Shown here piece by piece: positions 1-13,200 of a stretch of 20,384 bases of DNA (the stretch's first letter is position 1; every line of letters begins with the position of its first letter). Below the pieces are notes generated by a model. It searched no databases, was not told the origin of the DNA, and was given only the letters and a program-made list of their open reading frames with translations. This DNA is from Euplotes aediculatus (lineage: Eukaryota; Ciliophora; Spirotrichea; Euplotida; Euplotidae). The DNA lies in the NCBI GenBank assembly GCA_030463445.1, contig JAQGFW010021625.1, positions 1-20,384 of the forward strand, given 5' to 3'. Both the position numbers and the translations under genes were made by a program.

Positions 1-500
1 TATTTGATAATTATCAACAATCTGACTGTTTATATTTAATATTGGTAAGATAAAATAATTATTGAAATTCGAATTAATTTAATTAGAATAAATTTCATTA
101 AAAAAATCATTAAAGCTAAATTGCAAATTAAAGATAAATAATTAGTTTGTTTTTAACACATTGAAATATTGATTAATAAAGTAAAATTTTAAATTTAAAT
201 AAATAAAGTAATGATTTATTTGTTAGTATAACTAATAATATTCATTTTTTAAACCATTTAGTTTAGAAAATTTTAGTCGTTTAGATGTTTGATAAAAAGT
301 ATTGAAGAATCCATTTATTAAATCGAGCATAGAAAATACTACTGTTATGATTTATCCATTATAACTTTGTTGAATGATAAACTTACATATAAAAATTATA
401 ATATTTGATATTCTTTAAATATACTTTATTCCCAAATAATAAAAAAATCAAACAATACTGTGCGAAAGCATAAACATTTTTTTAATAAAAATATTTGCTC
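1..500. other. AT-rich 3' flank without a recognised gene
   Basis: Nothing coding was recognised on either strand. There is no C4A4 telomere at position 1, so the chromosome continues to the left. The stretch downstream of the stop is longer than a typical nanochromosome 3' UTR, so more sequence or another gene may follow outside the window. Confidence 0.6.
425..430 (-). terminator. Possible poly(A) signal AATAAA
   Basis: An AATAAA hexamer on the minus strand lies about 70 nt after the TAA stop at 501-503. In such AT-rich DNA the hexamer is frequent by chance, so this is only a candidate 3'-end signal. Confidence 0.3.
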
Positions 501-1287
501 TTAAAATTGAACATTTTCTTCTTCAATCTCTTCAAATATTTCAATCTAAAGCAAAGTTAATAGATTAATTGATTGATTCTTACTTTTTGAACCGATGTAG
601 CTTCTTGAACTAAGTCATCTTTTTGTTTGCTGCCATCTATTTTTGACTTGTTTTGAGAGATCTCGTCAAATTCTACCTCAAGTTCTTTACTAAATTTTAT
701 GAGTTTTAGATTATTTTGCTGTTCTTTTGCTTTCTTGATTCTTGTAATTGGTCGATAAAGATCAATTGCATTATTTCTTTTAATTGAGTTGAGTTTATCC
801 CTATATGATTCCAAATGATAATTTACCTTGCTCTCTGTTTCAACCTCCTTCTTCTATTTGCAATCTTTTTTTCTTCTTTCTTGATCTCATCTATCTCTCG
901 GATCTTGTCTAATTTAGATTCCTCATTGGTCAACTTTGAATGTCTAATTTTAGTATTCGGAAGAACAAAGTCATTAGGAGTTGTAGGAGATTTGTTTCAA
1001 ACTTTTTGATCAAAGTTACCTTGTGAGATCAAAATAGTTTCAAGTTGTCTCTCTCGCTCTTCAATTTCTTCTAAAAGCATAGATAAATTTAATTATCTCA
1101 AACTGATGAAATAAAAAATTGAAATACCTTCATCTAAAATTTTAGAGTTATTTTGATAGTTAAGATGGTGAATAAAATCTAATTGGTCATCGTTATATTG
1201 ATCGAAGCTCATCTCATTTAATACTTTTGTTTGCTGAAGATTTGACATAGTTTGTTCTGTAATTTTGACCTCCTCCTGATTTTGAGT
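501..1287 (-). CDS. Final exons: charged coiled-coil C-terminus
   Basis: Exons 1128-1287, 827-1070, 584-800 and 501-545 are separated by introns of 57, 26 and 38 nt, all in phase. They read TQNQEEVKITEQTMSNLQQ, EEIEERERQLETILISQ, LDKIREIDEIKKEEKKIANR, RRRLKQRARDKLNSIKRNN, then IEIFEEIEEENVQF and TAA at 501-503. The section is dominated by Glu, Lys, Arg and Asn with heptad-like spacing, as expected for a cytoplasmic coiled-coil tail. The 26-nt intron (801-826) is what bridges two frames that otherwise each end in a stop. That this block belongs to the giant gene is likely but depends on giant intron C; a separate gene starting at 1527 is the alternative. Confidence 0.72.
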
Positions 1288-4200
1288 CTAAACAAAATCA
1301 TAAATTTTAATAAGTACAAAAACTAATAAAAAATCAGAATTATGGCGCAGTAATAGCATTAATCAATAAAAGTTATTCACAGGCAATCAAATTTTCATCT
1401 TAAATCATTTCTTAAAGAACTGCCTGTATCGAAAGTAATTTGAAAATTTTGAGAAGAAATAATATTGCATGATAGGAATAATTTCAAGCAGTCGAATTAA
1501 TTTAATTGTTCAACTTTGGATTTCCATTAAATAAATGAGAATTTTTTAAATCAAGAATTAAAAATATAAATTGTAATTATTAATTAATATGAAATGCAAC
1601 TTGATCAGAATAAGAAATGATAATGATTAGATTTTTTTTTGCATAGATATTTAAATTTAGCAATTATTTTAATTTGTGCTGAATTGCAATTCAGAACTAT
1701 TTACTTGAGCAGGAAAGCATAAGGACCAAAAATTATTTTTAATACTTGATGTCGATTAATTTATCAATTATCTGCATTTACATTTTTAGATAGTATGCTA
1801 AAAGATTGTTTTAAATATTTTATTTGGAGATTGAATTCATATTCAATCAATATTTGAGTTTTCTTCAAATTTATGATCGATTTGAAGGATTTTTAAAATC
1901 TTGAAACGAGTTTAGATCTAAGCTTTAAAAGCAATTCAAATAGCTTTGGATCCCAAATATAATATAAATTCAAATTTCGTAGTTCGTTGTATTAAGTCAG
2001 ATATAGATTTGTGAGTTCGCTAAGCAATCCGTTAGAAAATTCGATAAACTTAACAACACCAATCAATAATTTTATTGTTGTAATAAACTTGTTTGATTTA
2101 TGTTTAAAATTAACAGCATAGAACTAAAATATTTGGAATATTAATATTACTTTTATATAGAATAAATTTAGAAAGCCAAATAAATTATTATTTTCTACAA
2201 AGATATAAATAGTAAGCATTGTTTTTAGTGTTTATACAAATATAGAAATTGAGTCAGTTAATTGCAAAATTGAATTGGACTAGAAAGCTCTTATGATTGG
2301 TGTTGGCGTTAATAAGAAGCATGAAGGACTAGCCAATGCTCAAATCAAAGTCGATTTATTAACTCAATATCTGTACTCCAGAGTCATTTAATTTATGTTG
2401 ATAAAAATGTTACATGTATTCAAACAAAGAATAGAGATAAAATAAATATTTACAACAAAGAATAAATTAAGAAATTATTCATAGTATAAAGAGAACGAGC
2501 ATATTAATTTTTATGAGAAACAAAATTCAGATATTTGACAAACTTTATATTTTAATAATGTATTTTGACAATACATGAACTGTTGATGAAATCTGAGCTG
2601 AGCATAAAATAAGTAAATTTTATTATATAGAACCATAAACATAGTATAATAAAAATTGAATCAAAGATTAACTTTTAAATGAATTATTCAAGTTAAAATA
2701 ACAAGAAATATAATAAAAAACGCAATTATTGAGATCTTACAGTCTAAGTTGCCTTTCATTTACTCAAACTTTGAATTAAAATCTCATTTAAAATTTGAAT
2801 TAATGTTTCCAGAGTTAAAATTATTAATTATATAAATCACAAATAAATATATGTTATAAATGCATTTTAAGAAAGACCATCTAAAATTAATTAAAGTTTT
2901 TAATAAAAGACAATCATTTTTAAGCTAATTTAATAAAGAGATATCGAGCACTTATTTATAAATAAATATTTGTGAATTTTCAATTTCTTGTCAAACCAAA
3001 CTATGTTACTCGCGAAGTTTTAAAAAATAGTAATGAATGAAGATCAATAAAAATTAAATCTGTCTTATTAGTTACAATTATTAATTTTGATGGTTTTCAT
3101 TTTTGCATATGTACTTAGACTTATTAAATCTATTTGAATTGATTTTCAAAGATTTTAGCAAATTTATTAGACTTATATGTACTAAATCTGGAATGAAGTT
3201 TTAATTTTAAATCACACATCTATTCATAAAACCTCTGCTTTTTAATACAATCAAAGAGAAATATGATTTTAAATTATATATTCATATTCTTCATAAACTG
3301 CATTGTTGATAAAAAAATTCTCAGCATTCATGCAAAGCATAGGTTAAATGAGAAAATTAGATTGGATAAACATATCTTTTGAACAATGATAAAAATAATT
3401 TTCGAGATTCTTCAAAGTACTAATCTCTCATTTATTGAGAATTAGTGGTGATATTTAATCTGGTCGATTATCAAACAACTCAGAGAATGAATTCACAATT
3501 TTAAAACTAACATACTGATAAAAATAAGTTTATAATGTATTTAATTAGTAAAACTAGCCACTAAAATTACATTCTTATCAGTTACAGATTTGATTTTTCA
3601 AAGCCTCAGCCTTTTTAGTAAAAATTTATATAATAAACAATCGCAATTTTGGTTGTAATAAATCGATAACGATCTTTATTATAAATTTCTTAATAAATAC
3701 TGCCTTTATAAAGAATATAAATTTTTGAGATATCTTTTTATTCAATTGTTATTTTTTCTTATTTGTGTATTGATTTTAATCCAAACCTATATAGGATGCG
3801 ATAAATAGGCAAAGGAGCCATAATGAAGAATCATGCATCGAGTACTTTATCAAGAAAATTTATAAAACCAAAAAATGGATAGTTATTCTTAAAAAGGGAG
3901 TATACTAACTGAACTCTAATGTGAAGATTAATATCTGATATATTAAATTTTTGAAAAGAGTTTTCCTAAATACTAAATTTATTTCGTGTTTTATCATCAG
4001 ATTTTTGATAAAGCAACATCTATTTTTGTTCTTACAGTAATACATCAGCAGAGGTACTTAAAAAATAAAAATGTTCACATTAAGTTTATTATATTAATAT
4101 AAGATTTTAATTTCATTTTACTATTTAATTTTAATATATTTAAATAATTTGATGAATTCTTTAGTTTAAATTAATGAAGAAGAAATTAATTTGTTTAATC

Positions 4201-7200
4201 TAATTTTTGTTGCAAAATAAAAAATTAATATTATATAAAAAATATTATTAAAAATAAATTGTAAAAACAAGATTAATATATTATAACTTATTTTTTTAAT
4301 AGTTAACTTCCTTAATAATAAAATGATAGTAAATATTACATTTAAAATCTCTGATTTACTTTTATCATTATTTGAAACCTCTGTTGCATCTACATTTAGA
4401 ATTAGCATCTAAATATTAAAAATTTGTTTACTTCGCGCATTAGGTAATGCTAAAAATTCATCTAAGTCATAAATTGTTCTTTCATATGAACCCTGAATTT
4501 CACTATTGTTGATTATTTGAGGGAGGAATTGGTAAGAGTTAAATTCATCTTGATTGATGTTGTTAAACTCAAACAGTTGTTTGCGCATTCTTTCTCCTTC
4601 AATTCTGCGCTTTTCTCTCTTTATTCCTACTTCATAAATTTAAGATTCTTACTTCTTAGTTCGTCTTCTGTTGGTTCGCGTCTTGTAGTTATACTTTTTA
4701 AGAAGTTATTAGGATGCAAGTAAAGCCCACTCTTCTCGATATTTGTGCGGTTGAGCACAAACTTGCTTTCACTAATAAATAAGTATAAGAAAATATATCA
4801 CAAATTCAAATTATTTATAACTTCATGAAGTTGTAATGATAATTACTTTGTTTCTTTGGTAAGTTTGCTATCTAGTTTTCTAACTCAATTAATAGAAATA
4901 AAGATCACTTGCAAATAGTCTAATTAAATTTCCTCTTAATGTATCGCTGCTTTTATAACCAAAAACCAAGACTCCTTCTTTTGACTATTAATAAGAACAG
5001 TAAGACAATAAAAGCAGTATTTAGAGTAGAGATTTTACAAACAAAATATGTTTATAGTTTTGATAAAATTGAATTTCAAAACCTAAAACTTAGTTATGTA
5101 AATAATCCAAGATTCAGGACGCTGATAGCCGAAGATTTTATGATGCTTTTATGCTTAAGTTTTATAGGATACAAATTCGACTTTCGACTTGAGGAAACTT
5201 TTTTTTGCAATTTTTTACTGTTATTATCTCAATATCTATCTGAAGGCTCGAGATTTTAGAATTTGAGATTTATAATGAGAATTGAGTGCATACCTTGGGT
5301 TTGGATTCCACAGTTTCTTTATTTCGTTGAGTTCTATATAGTAAGAATATTAAATATGCTCAGCATTACGTCTGTCAAACTCCTCTTTCAGAATATCGTT
5401 TTCATCCTGAATGGCTCGCTTTGTTATTTCATCTTCAAGTCTCTTCTTGTTTCCGCAGAGACAAATGTACAAGTAAACTTTCTTCAAGTTTGTCCTCATC
5501 ATGTTCTTGATTTCTTGTGACATTCTGTAGATCCAGTAGAGAATGAATATAAGATTAGAAAACAGAATCACGAAAAAGAAAAACAGCTTTGAACCATTGT
5601 CTAGTCGCACTACAAAATAATAAATGAAGCTTACATCCATTATCTGCCTCTTTAATAGTTGAATCTTGAGAGTGATAAATCTCAGGCATGTCTGATAAAA
5701 AGAAAAGACCGCAATATATCGTCAACATTCAGGTCAAAATTGATAGCATCTCCATATCGTTCAAAGCTTGGAACGAAAATGGCATCAATTTCATGTTTAA
5801 TACAAGAAATGTTATTAATACAAGAAATACAACAAGCGCTTGAGTAATTACTCCTGCAAGTTTCAAAAACACAGAAATAAATATAATTGTTATTTTTCTG
5901 TACATGTTAACAGACTCCCAAAAGTAGTAGTCTTTCTTGTATCCGTTGTACAGAAATCCATATTTTTCTCTTGTTTCTGTCAAATCGAGATCATCTTTGT
6001 TTCTTGCCAGCACTATCCAAGCAAACAAAGGAATTCCGAATCCCCAAATTACCAAACAAGGAACTGCAATCGACATACTATACAGTACATGCTCAGTTTT
6101 CCATCAAACTACTTGAAGGTCGTCGGTAACTCGCTTATCATTGTCAATTTGTAATCAACTATAGTGTGAGCTAGATAATCTTACTTAAAATTTGAGAACA
6201 TGTACTGGACAATTGATGGATGGACTAAAAAGAATAAAATAATCAGAGATGCCACAATTCGGCCATTTTTATTATTTGCTTCTATCACTTTTGCTCAGCG
6301 ATAATAAATAGTCCAAAACATGGTACTCACAGCAGCCATGATCAACGGTAATGCTGCATACAATATCATTTTCTTGTAATAAAGTTTTATAATATTCAAT
6401 CCTCCGTTTTGTCTCTGATCTAAAAATCAATCAAAAGATAATATTTGAGTTGATACTTCAGCTGCAGGTTTAGATAATCTCAAGAGATCATCAACATTAC
6501 TTGGCCATTTTAACTTAAATGATGCTGTCAAAGTTAAAAGCTGGAGATGATTCATCAATATTTTAATGTAAACTGATTGTATATTTTTTCTTTGAAGTGC
6601 ACTCGCTAATGTTGATCTTATAATAATTACAATAATCATGATAACTGCAGCAAATAATAAAAGTAATCTGACAATATTCCATGCTGCATTTGGTCATGCC
6701 TCACATGTATAATCACTACCACGACTAAAACCTGGTTGTCAATCTGCTCAAAGAATGCCTTGATAGCCAGTAAATCACTCTCCGAGCTTATTGTTTGACG
6801 GAGATACATAGCCAAGTCAAGCGCCTGAATAAAGTCACGAAATGAAGTTATCCGAAGATAATGAGCTTCTCCAATATCCTGGCTTTGGACCAATATCTGA
6901 ACCTCCTTTGCAATACATCTTTTGTGTTTGGCAGCTTTTTCAGTTTCCTGGCGATGACTGATTTGTCAAAGAATAAAAGTCTGGTGATGCTCACTGAACT
7001 CAAGCACCAGATGTTGAAAATGATTCCCCAGTTGTTCATAGTCTCAAAGCGATTGTTACAGACATTGCAGTGCTGGACAGCGAGTTTGATGCCAAATATG
7101 CTTCATTTGAAGGTTTAGTAGAATCAATGCCAGTTGTTGTAAACGAAAGACCTAAATACTTAATTTATTGAACATACTGTATGTTGAACCAGGCTGAGCT

Positions 7201-10200
7201 GTAAATGTAATTCCTGAAAACATAAATACGCCGTTTGTTGCTGTCTGAGATGTTGTACCTGACAAAGTTGGAATGTATGATGAACCTGAATAAGAACCCG
7301 AAATGCTTAAAGTTGCAGTTGAACTGCTATCAGATCCAATTATTTGGCCGAATTTATCAACAAGAGCAATGTAAATTGTTGATAAAGCTCCTCCACTTTG
7401 TTGATTTGTAACCGATAGACTTGTTGAACTTGAAGTTGCTAAAGATCGTCTATAAAATTACTTTAAATCACATTACTTTGATAAAACTTGAGTATTGTAC
7501 TGAGACTGTGTGATTGTTTGTAAAGATTGAGCAAATCAGGCATAGTTATTTCCATATTTCTTGGCTATATTGTTGTTGAACAATTGAGTTGAAACATTTT
7601 TGGGTTCATTGTAATTCCAATAAATGGCACCTCCTGAAACTAATGCATTATTATCTGTAAACGCATTTCCAGATTCAAATACAATTTGAGAGTATTGATC
7701 TAAAATATATTATGAAAATAATTTACCTGAAGAGTAGTAATATATTGCTCCTCCGTAACCTAATCTCCCATTAGTTGCAGAGTTATTTGTGAAAGAGGAA
7801 TCTTGAATCAATACATAGTCGACACTACTAATATATACTGAGCCTCCATTTGTAGCTGAGTTTCCATTAAAAACTCAAGCACGAATTATTCATGATGGTG
7901 AAGTTGGAATTGATTTTGAAGATGAACTTATTCCAAGCAAGTATATTGATCCTCCGTTTTCAGCATAATTAATATTATTAAAAATCGAGTTTAAAATGCT
8001 AAATGTATTAATGTTTGATCCGTATATTCCACCACCTAATAAATTTGATATTTTTGTACTTGTTGATAAAATATTTATCATATTTATGTTTTGTCCTGCA
8101 AAATCACCTCCCATTATGTAAATTGATGTTTGACTTGAATCAAGTAAAAATTTAGAATTACTTATGATGGATGTTCCTGAGATTAAATAAAGATCACACC
8201 CAGCCAAAGTACCTGTATTACTTTTAAATTGTCAGTTGGATATATCTAAGCTCTCAAATCCAGATGCATAAATTGCCCCACCAAATGATTTCGCAGCTCA
8301 GGTAGTAAAGCTTGACATTTTTATAGTTAACTTGGAATTTCCAGAAACATAAATTGCGCCACCATTCACAGCATATCCATTTTCAAAGTTTGAATTCGAT
8401 ATTGTTACACTTGCTCCAGAACTTATCGAAATATAACAGCCGAATAATGAAGCAGTGGATGCTGCTTCTATTGATGTTAGTTCGTTATTTGGGAACGCTG
8501 TTGTACTAAAGCTTGAGTTTTCAATTGTTACATCAGAAAACGCAATAAAGATTCCTGAGCTTTCTGAACCAACATAGTTATTAGTAAGAGTCAAGTTTGA
8601 AATATGAACCGATGCAAAAAATCATGAAAATGTATTCCCATTTTCTGCATTGTTATTACTCAACAATAAATTTGAAAATGTATTAGTTCCTGTTCCTAAA
8701 AAGTAAATTGCTGATGATTTGTACCCTGCATAGTTATAGCTAATTGTGCTTAAATCAATCGATGTTTCAGATCCTCCTATTGAATAAAGTCAACCTCCCT
8801 CATATAGTACATAATTAAAGCTTCAGTTCGCATTGTTTTGAATTGTAATTGCAGATGAGCTTACAGCAGCTATTGCACCTCCATATAAAGAGTAATTATT
8901 AATGAAAATAGTGCCAGAAAAAATAGTAGTAGAATGAGTAGCATACACAGCACCTCCTAGTATTGATGCATTTTCTTTGAATACAGAATTCGTATCGCTA
9001 TAAGTAGAGCTGCCTTCAATATAAATAATTCCTCCATTAGTATTTGAGGCAAAACAATTCGAAAATACTCAGTTTGAGGACTCTATCTTTCCACTTTTGA
9101 TAACAATTGGAGAACTTATTATTATTGAATTTGCTGGATAGTTTCGCAAATACTCGATATACTTAGATGAGTCGAATAGTTCGTTAGATCATTTGATCAT
9201 CACTAATATGAGCTTTACATTAAAAGCTTACTGAGTCATCAAAATTGAAGGTTATTGATTGTCCACTATCAGCCGAAGAACTAGAAAAGAACGAAAATGA
9301 TGCTGAAATTGATAATGAACCTGCCTTTTGGAACATTATATCAGCTTCTCCATTTACTCCTTGGTTTGATCGAAAAATTGAGTTTGATATTATTACAAAT
9401 TGACTTCCTGATGCAAAGAACATAAGTCCGTTTGAATAAGCAAAACTATTTTGAATTATAACTGAATCTATAGTTATTGTATTTGACTGAGCATTCTGAG
9501 TATTTGAGTTAGATCCAAAATAAAATGCACCACCTTCTCTGCTGTATATCGTATCAAAAATAACATTCGAAATTGATGAAGTAAAGCTTGGATAGCTTGC
9601 GCTTTGTTCCACTGAATTTAATGTGAATATAGCTCCATTGCTTCCAACATACGAGTAATCAGAAGTATTTAAAAAATACGAATTTTTATTGATATTTGAG
9701 ACTGTTCCATTAATGATAGTAAGATTGCCATAATTTTGGATCACAAATATTGATGTCTTGGCTTGTATCATATTTACAGACTTTATGTCAAAATTTGAAA
9801 GAATAAGATCTGTTCAGTCATCAGAAAATTGAGAGAACAAAGCAGTAGATGTTGATGGATCATACTGTGTAATATTTTTGATCGTCAGTCTATCGATGCT
9901 AAACACATCGAAATAGTTTTGAAAATCAGTATTTGTAGTTGTTGATGGCACTGCCATTCTTATAAATGGATTTTTAAAAGAAAAGTCTATATAATAATTC
10001 GGATTTGAAACTGAATTATTTGGTGATCCTTGTACATTACGTTCTGTCGGAGAGGCTGTTTTGACGTTCACAAAGTTAGTATCTAGAATTGATGAAAGCT
10101 TGCTCATATCAAATCCTGAATAGTTTTGTATAGTTAATGAATTCAAAAAAATATTCCCTTGTGATCTTCTCAGAGTAATTGCATTTGAAGGATACTGACG

Positions 10201-13200
10201 AGTTACCAACGACTGAGTCAATTCTTGCATTGCATTACTGTCAAATATTAATCCTGTTGTGTGCACATATAATGATCCATCAATTACAAGAGGTGCTACT
10301 GGATAATAGTTTTGCTGTGATTCGGGTTGCATTACTTCACTTATCGTCAAGCCTGAACCACTACTTCCATAATATGCAAATAAACTATAAGCACCAGGCA
10401 GTTGATCTTCGTTTGAAATGTCTCCAGTTGATATAATTGAGCCATATTTGTTGAGAGATTCAAGATATTGACCTCAATTGTTAATATACGTGTCAGAGTC
10501 AATGTGAATTCTTCTAATGTTTACTAATTTGACAATTGATGCTTGTGCTCCTGCAAAGTTTTCATTGTAAGTATTTTGCTTCAACAAGAACTTGTTTAGG
10601 TCGATCTGGACAAATGAACTTGACATTATCGTGTTGTTGACAGTAGTAAAAGATTCTATTCCACTTTTTGATAAGTTGTCAGATTTATTTTTCGACATGC
10701 TTTGAGGATCAGTATACTGAGTTTTCTTAGAAAGTGGCACATCTGATGAGTCTGAATAACAAACTGCCTGAATTGTACCAATTGTATTAAATCATCCTAC
10801 ATTTTGAGTAAATATATTGCTTGATATTTGGACTCCTGCTCATATCATATTTTGTGACGTAAACGAGGTTTTATAATCAATATTTGTCCACAAGTATATG
10901 TTGATTACGTTTGCTCCAAGTATTGCTGAGTTTTGGGTGAAGGTATTTTGATGAATCAAAATAGGAGAATTAAAACTTGATGATCTATGCAAGTAAATCA
11001 ACCCCATCAAACTGTTGCAGTTCTCAAATGTATTGTTGAGGATTTCAAGTTGACCACTATTTACTTTAACATAAATCAATGTTTTTGCTTGTAATATTGT
11101 CGGTGATCCCCAAATATTATCAGATTCGTAATTTGTCCCAGGATTATAAACTTCTTCTCAGTTATTATACTTAAATTTAAGACCAGTAAATGTACTGTTT
11201 TTAATCACAATATTTCCATAGAAGTTGCTCAAATTAAGAATAATCCCTTGATACATCATTTTTGATATCGAATTGACTTGATGATAAGTTTTATTCTCAG
11301 ATTTCATAAAGTTGAAGTTAGTAAATGTTGAAGTATCTATTTGAATCGATGCTCAAGATGTGCTAGTACAAACTTTTGAGTTTAATTCATGTTTTCTTTG
11401 TTCAATGTTTATCGACATCGTTGATTGTCGATAAGATGCAATAGCAAATCCATATGCTTGCATGTAATTTAGTGAAGGCAGTTCTCGAGTATCTCTTATA
11501 ATTGATCCTCAATTACTAAATTTATCAAATATGCTTTTTGTAATTATTACTTTACCGTGTCCATTTATCAAATTAATCAGTGAATTAAAATCGTAGAAGA
11601 AGTTTATAAAAGTGCATCCATCAATTATCAAAGTTCCTACTCCATTAATATTGCCTAAAATATCAGAATACCCGAATTGGATAAACGATTCTCCGAAAGA
11701 AGTTTTGCATTCTTCTGATTGAACTGATTGAACTAATCATTTTTTGGGAGCATTTAGATTGTTTGTATTTACATATATTCGGCCATTTTTTATTATGCAT
11801 CATCTCGAATTATATTTCAAGCAATTTTCATACGATAGCAAACTTGAGTCAAGAGCATCAAATATAATAGACTTAAATTTTAAATTCTTTGGAACAATAA
11901 AACTATATGAGTTTCCCATTTGATAGTATACAGTAATTTGATCAGATGTCTGAATTCAATCTGCATCTGAAGCTCCAAATGTATGGTCACCTAATGTTTG
12001 CCCTCAAAATGATGGCTGAATGATAATATTTATATTATACGAATACTTGCTTTCTTTTGTTTTATCGTATATATAATGATTAATTTTTCTTGTCATAAAG
12101 TGATCTCCTTTAAGTAAATCTATGCAAGTTATTATGTTTACTTACAAATATTGACAGTTGCTTCACTTTGATTTGCGGTTTTATCTTGTGCATAACTAAT
12201 TGATTTGACAATATTACCAAACGGATTGTCATAGCTACCATCACCGTCAGTCTCCTCATAAGATGCTTTTACAAATAAATTGTACGTAGCTGTTGATCCA
12301 GTAATTGCGGCTCATGTTCCAATTACCCCTCCACTTAAAGTATATTCCAAGAAATAGCCTTTGGCACAACTGAGACATTTCGTATTTGAAGCTCATTCAT
12401 ATCAAGGAGTGTTTCATTGAATGCAAGTATTGACATCATATACTCCCATGTCTTCAGTTGTTGTCGTGCTAATGTATGATCCTCTGTCGCACGATGTTTC
12501 GCAACTATTGTCATTCAGTGTAAGATTAGATGAGCATTGAGTGCATTGGATTGCTATTTAGTAGATTATAAAGGAAAAGGAAATACAATTAAAGCCAGAT
12601 CAAGAAAGGAGATCTGCATGGTGCTATCACATGAAGGTCGAATATACTTGCTTCCAATCCTCCGTGTGAATAACAAATAAGTCAATGAAATAATGAAACA
12701 AGCAACAAATATTTATTCTGTTGGGACATAAACACAATCGATGTTCATCAGATAAAATCTCTTGAGATTAAGAATATTCTTTTTTTGGAAGATAACATTG
12801 ACAAACTGATAAATATCTACCTGTTTAAAAATATAGTAAGTTTTCAAACAAAGAGTGGTTGTGCAATATTTTCAATACATTTATCCTGATTTAATTAAAA
12901 ACGTTCATTGATGAAGCAATAAAGATCAGAGAGAAATGACTGATAGATAAGCTGAACCTCAAAACTAATACAACTCTTTAGATTATACGTATATTCAAAA
13001 TTTTCCATAATGTTTTATACACCAAAGGAAGAACGCATTTTTTAAAAGAAGCAAACTCAATATTCTTGCAAAAAGAAACTATCTAATAATTAAGTATATC
13101 AAAAAGAAAAAGAAAAAGAAAAAAAGGAAGTAGGCTTTAAAATAAACAAAATTAATTCTTTCGAAGATCAAATTAAGAAATATAAAACGAATCAAGAATT

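Noticed and set aside
815-1009. Plus-strand 64-codon hydrophobic ORF
   Set aside because: Antisense to the charged coiled-coil tail exon; its hydrophobicity is the complement of Glu/Lys codons.
4517-5520. Plus-strand ORFs at 4517-4723, 4939-5259 and 5263-5520
   Set aside because: They lie opposite minus-strand tail and membrane exons with matching splice phases and family motifs, so they look like antisense shadows. The 4939-5259 frame is the least certain of these.
5659-7118. Plus-strand ORFs at 5659-5847, 5840-6154 and 6861-7118
   Set aside because: Antisense to exons 15-16, which carry conserved Cys-rich and membrane motifs.
7890-8594. Reading in-frame TGA as tryptophan (Blepharisma or Colpoda-like code)
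   Set aside because: It keeps frames open, but turns regular CxxC arrays into irregular WxxC strings and conflicts with normal TGG use for conserved Trp. Cys fits both the protein family and the G4T4 telomere.
10179-10436. Plus-strand 85-codon ORF
   Set aside because: Antisense to the beta-helix exon, without domain features.
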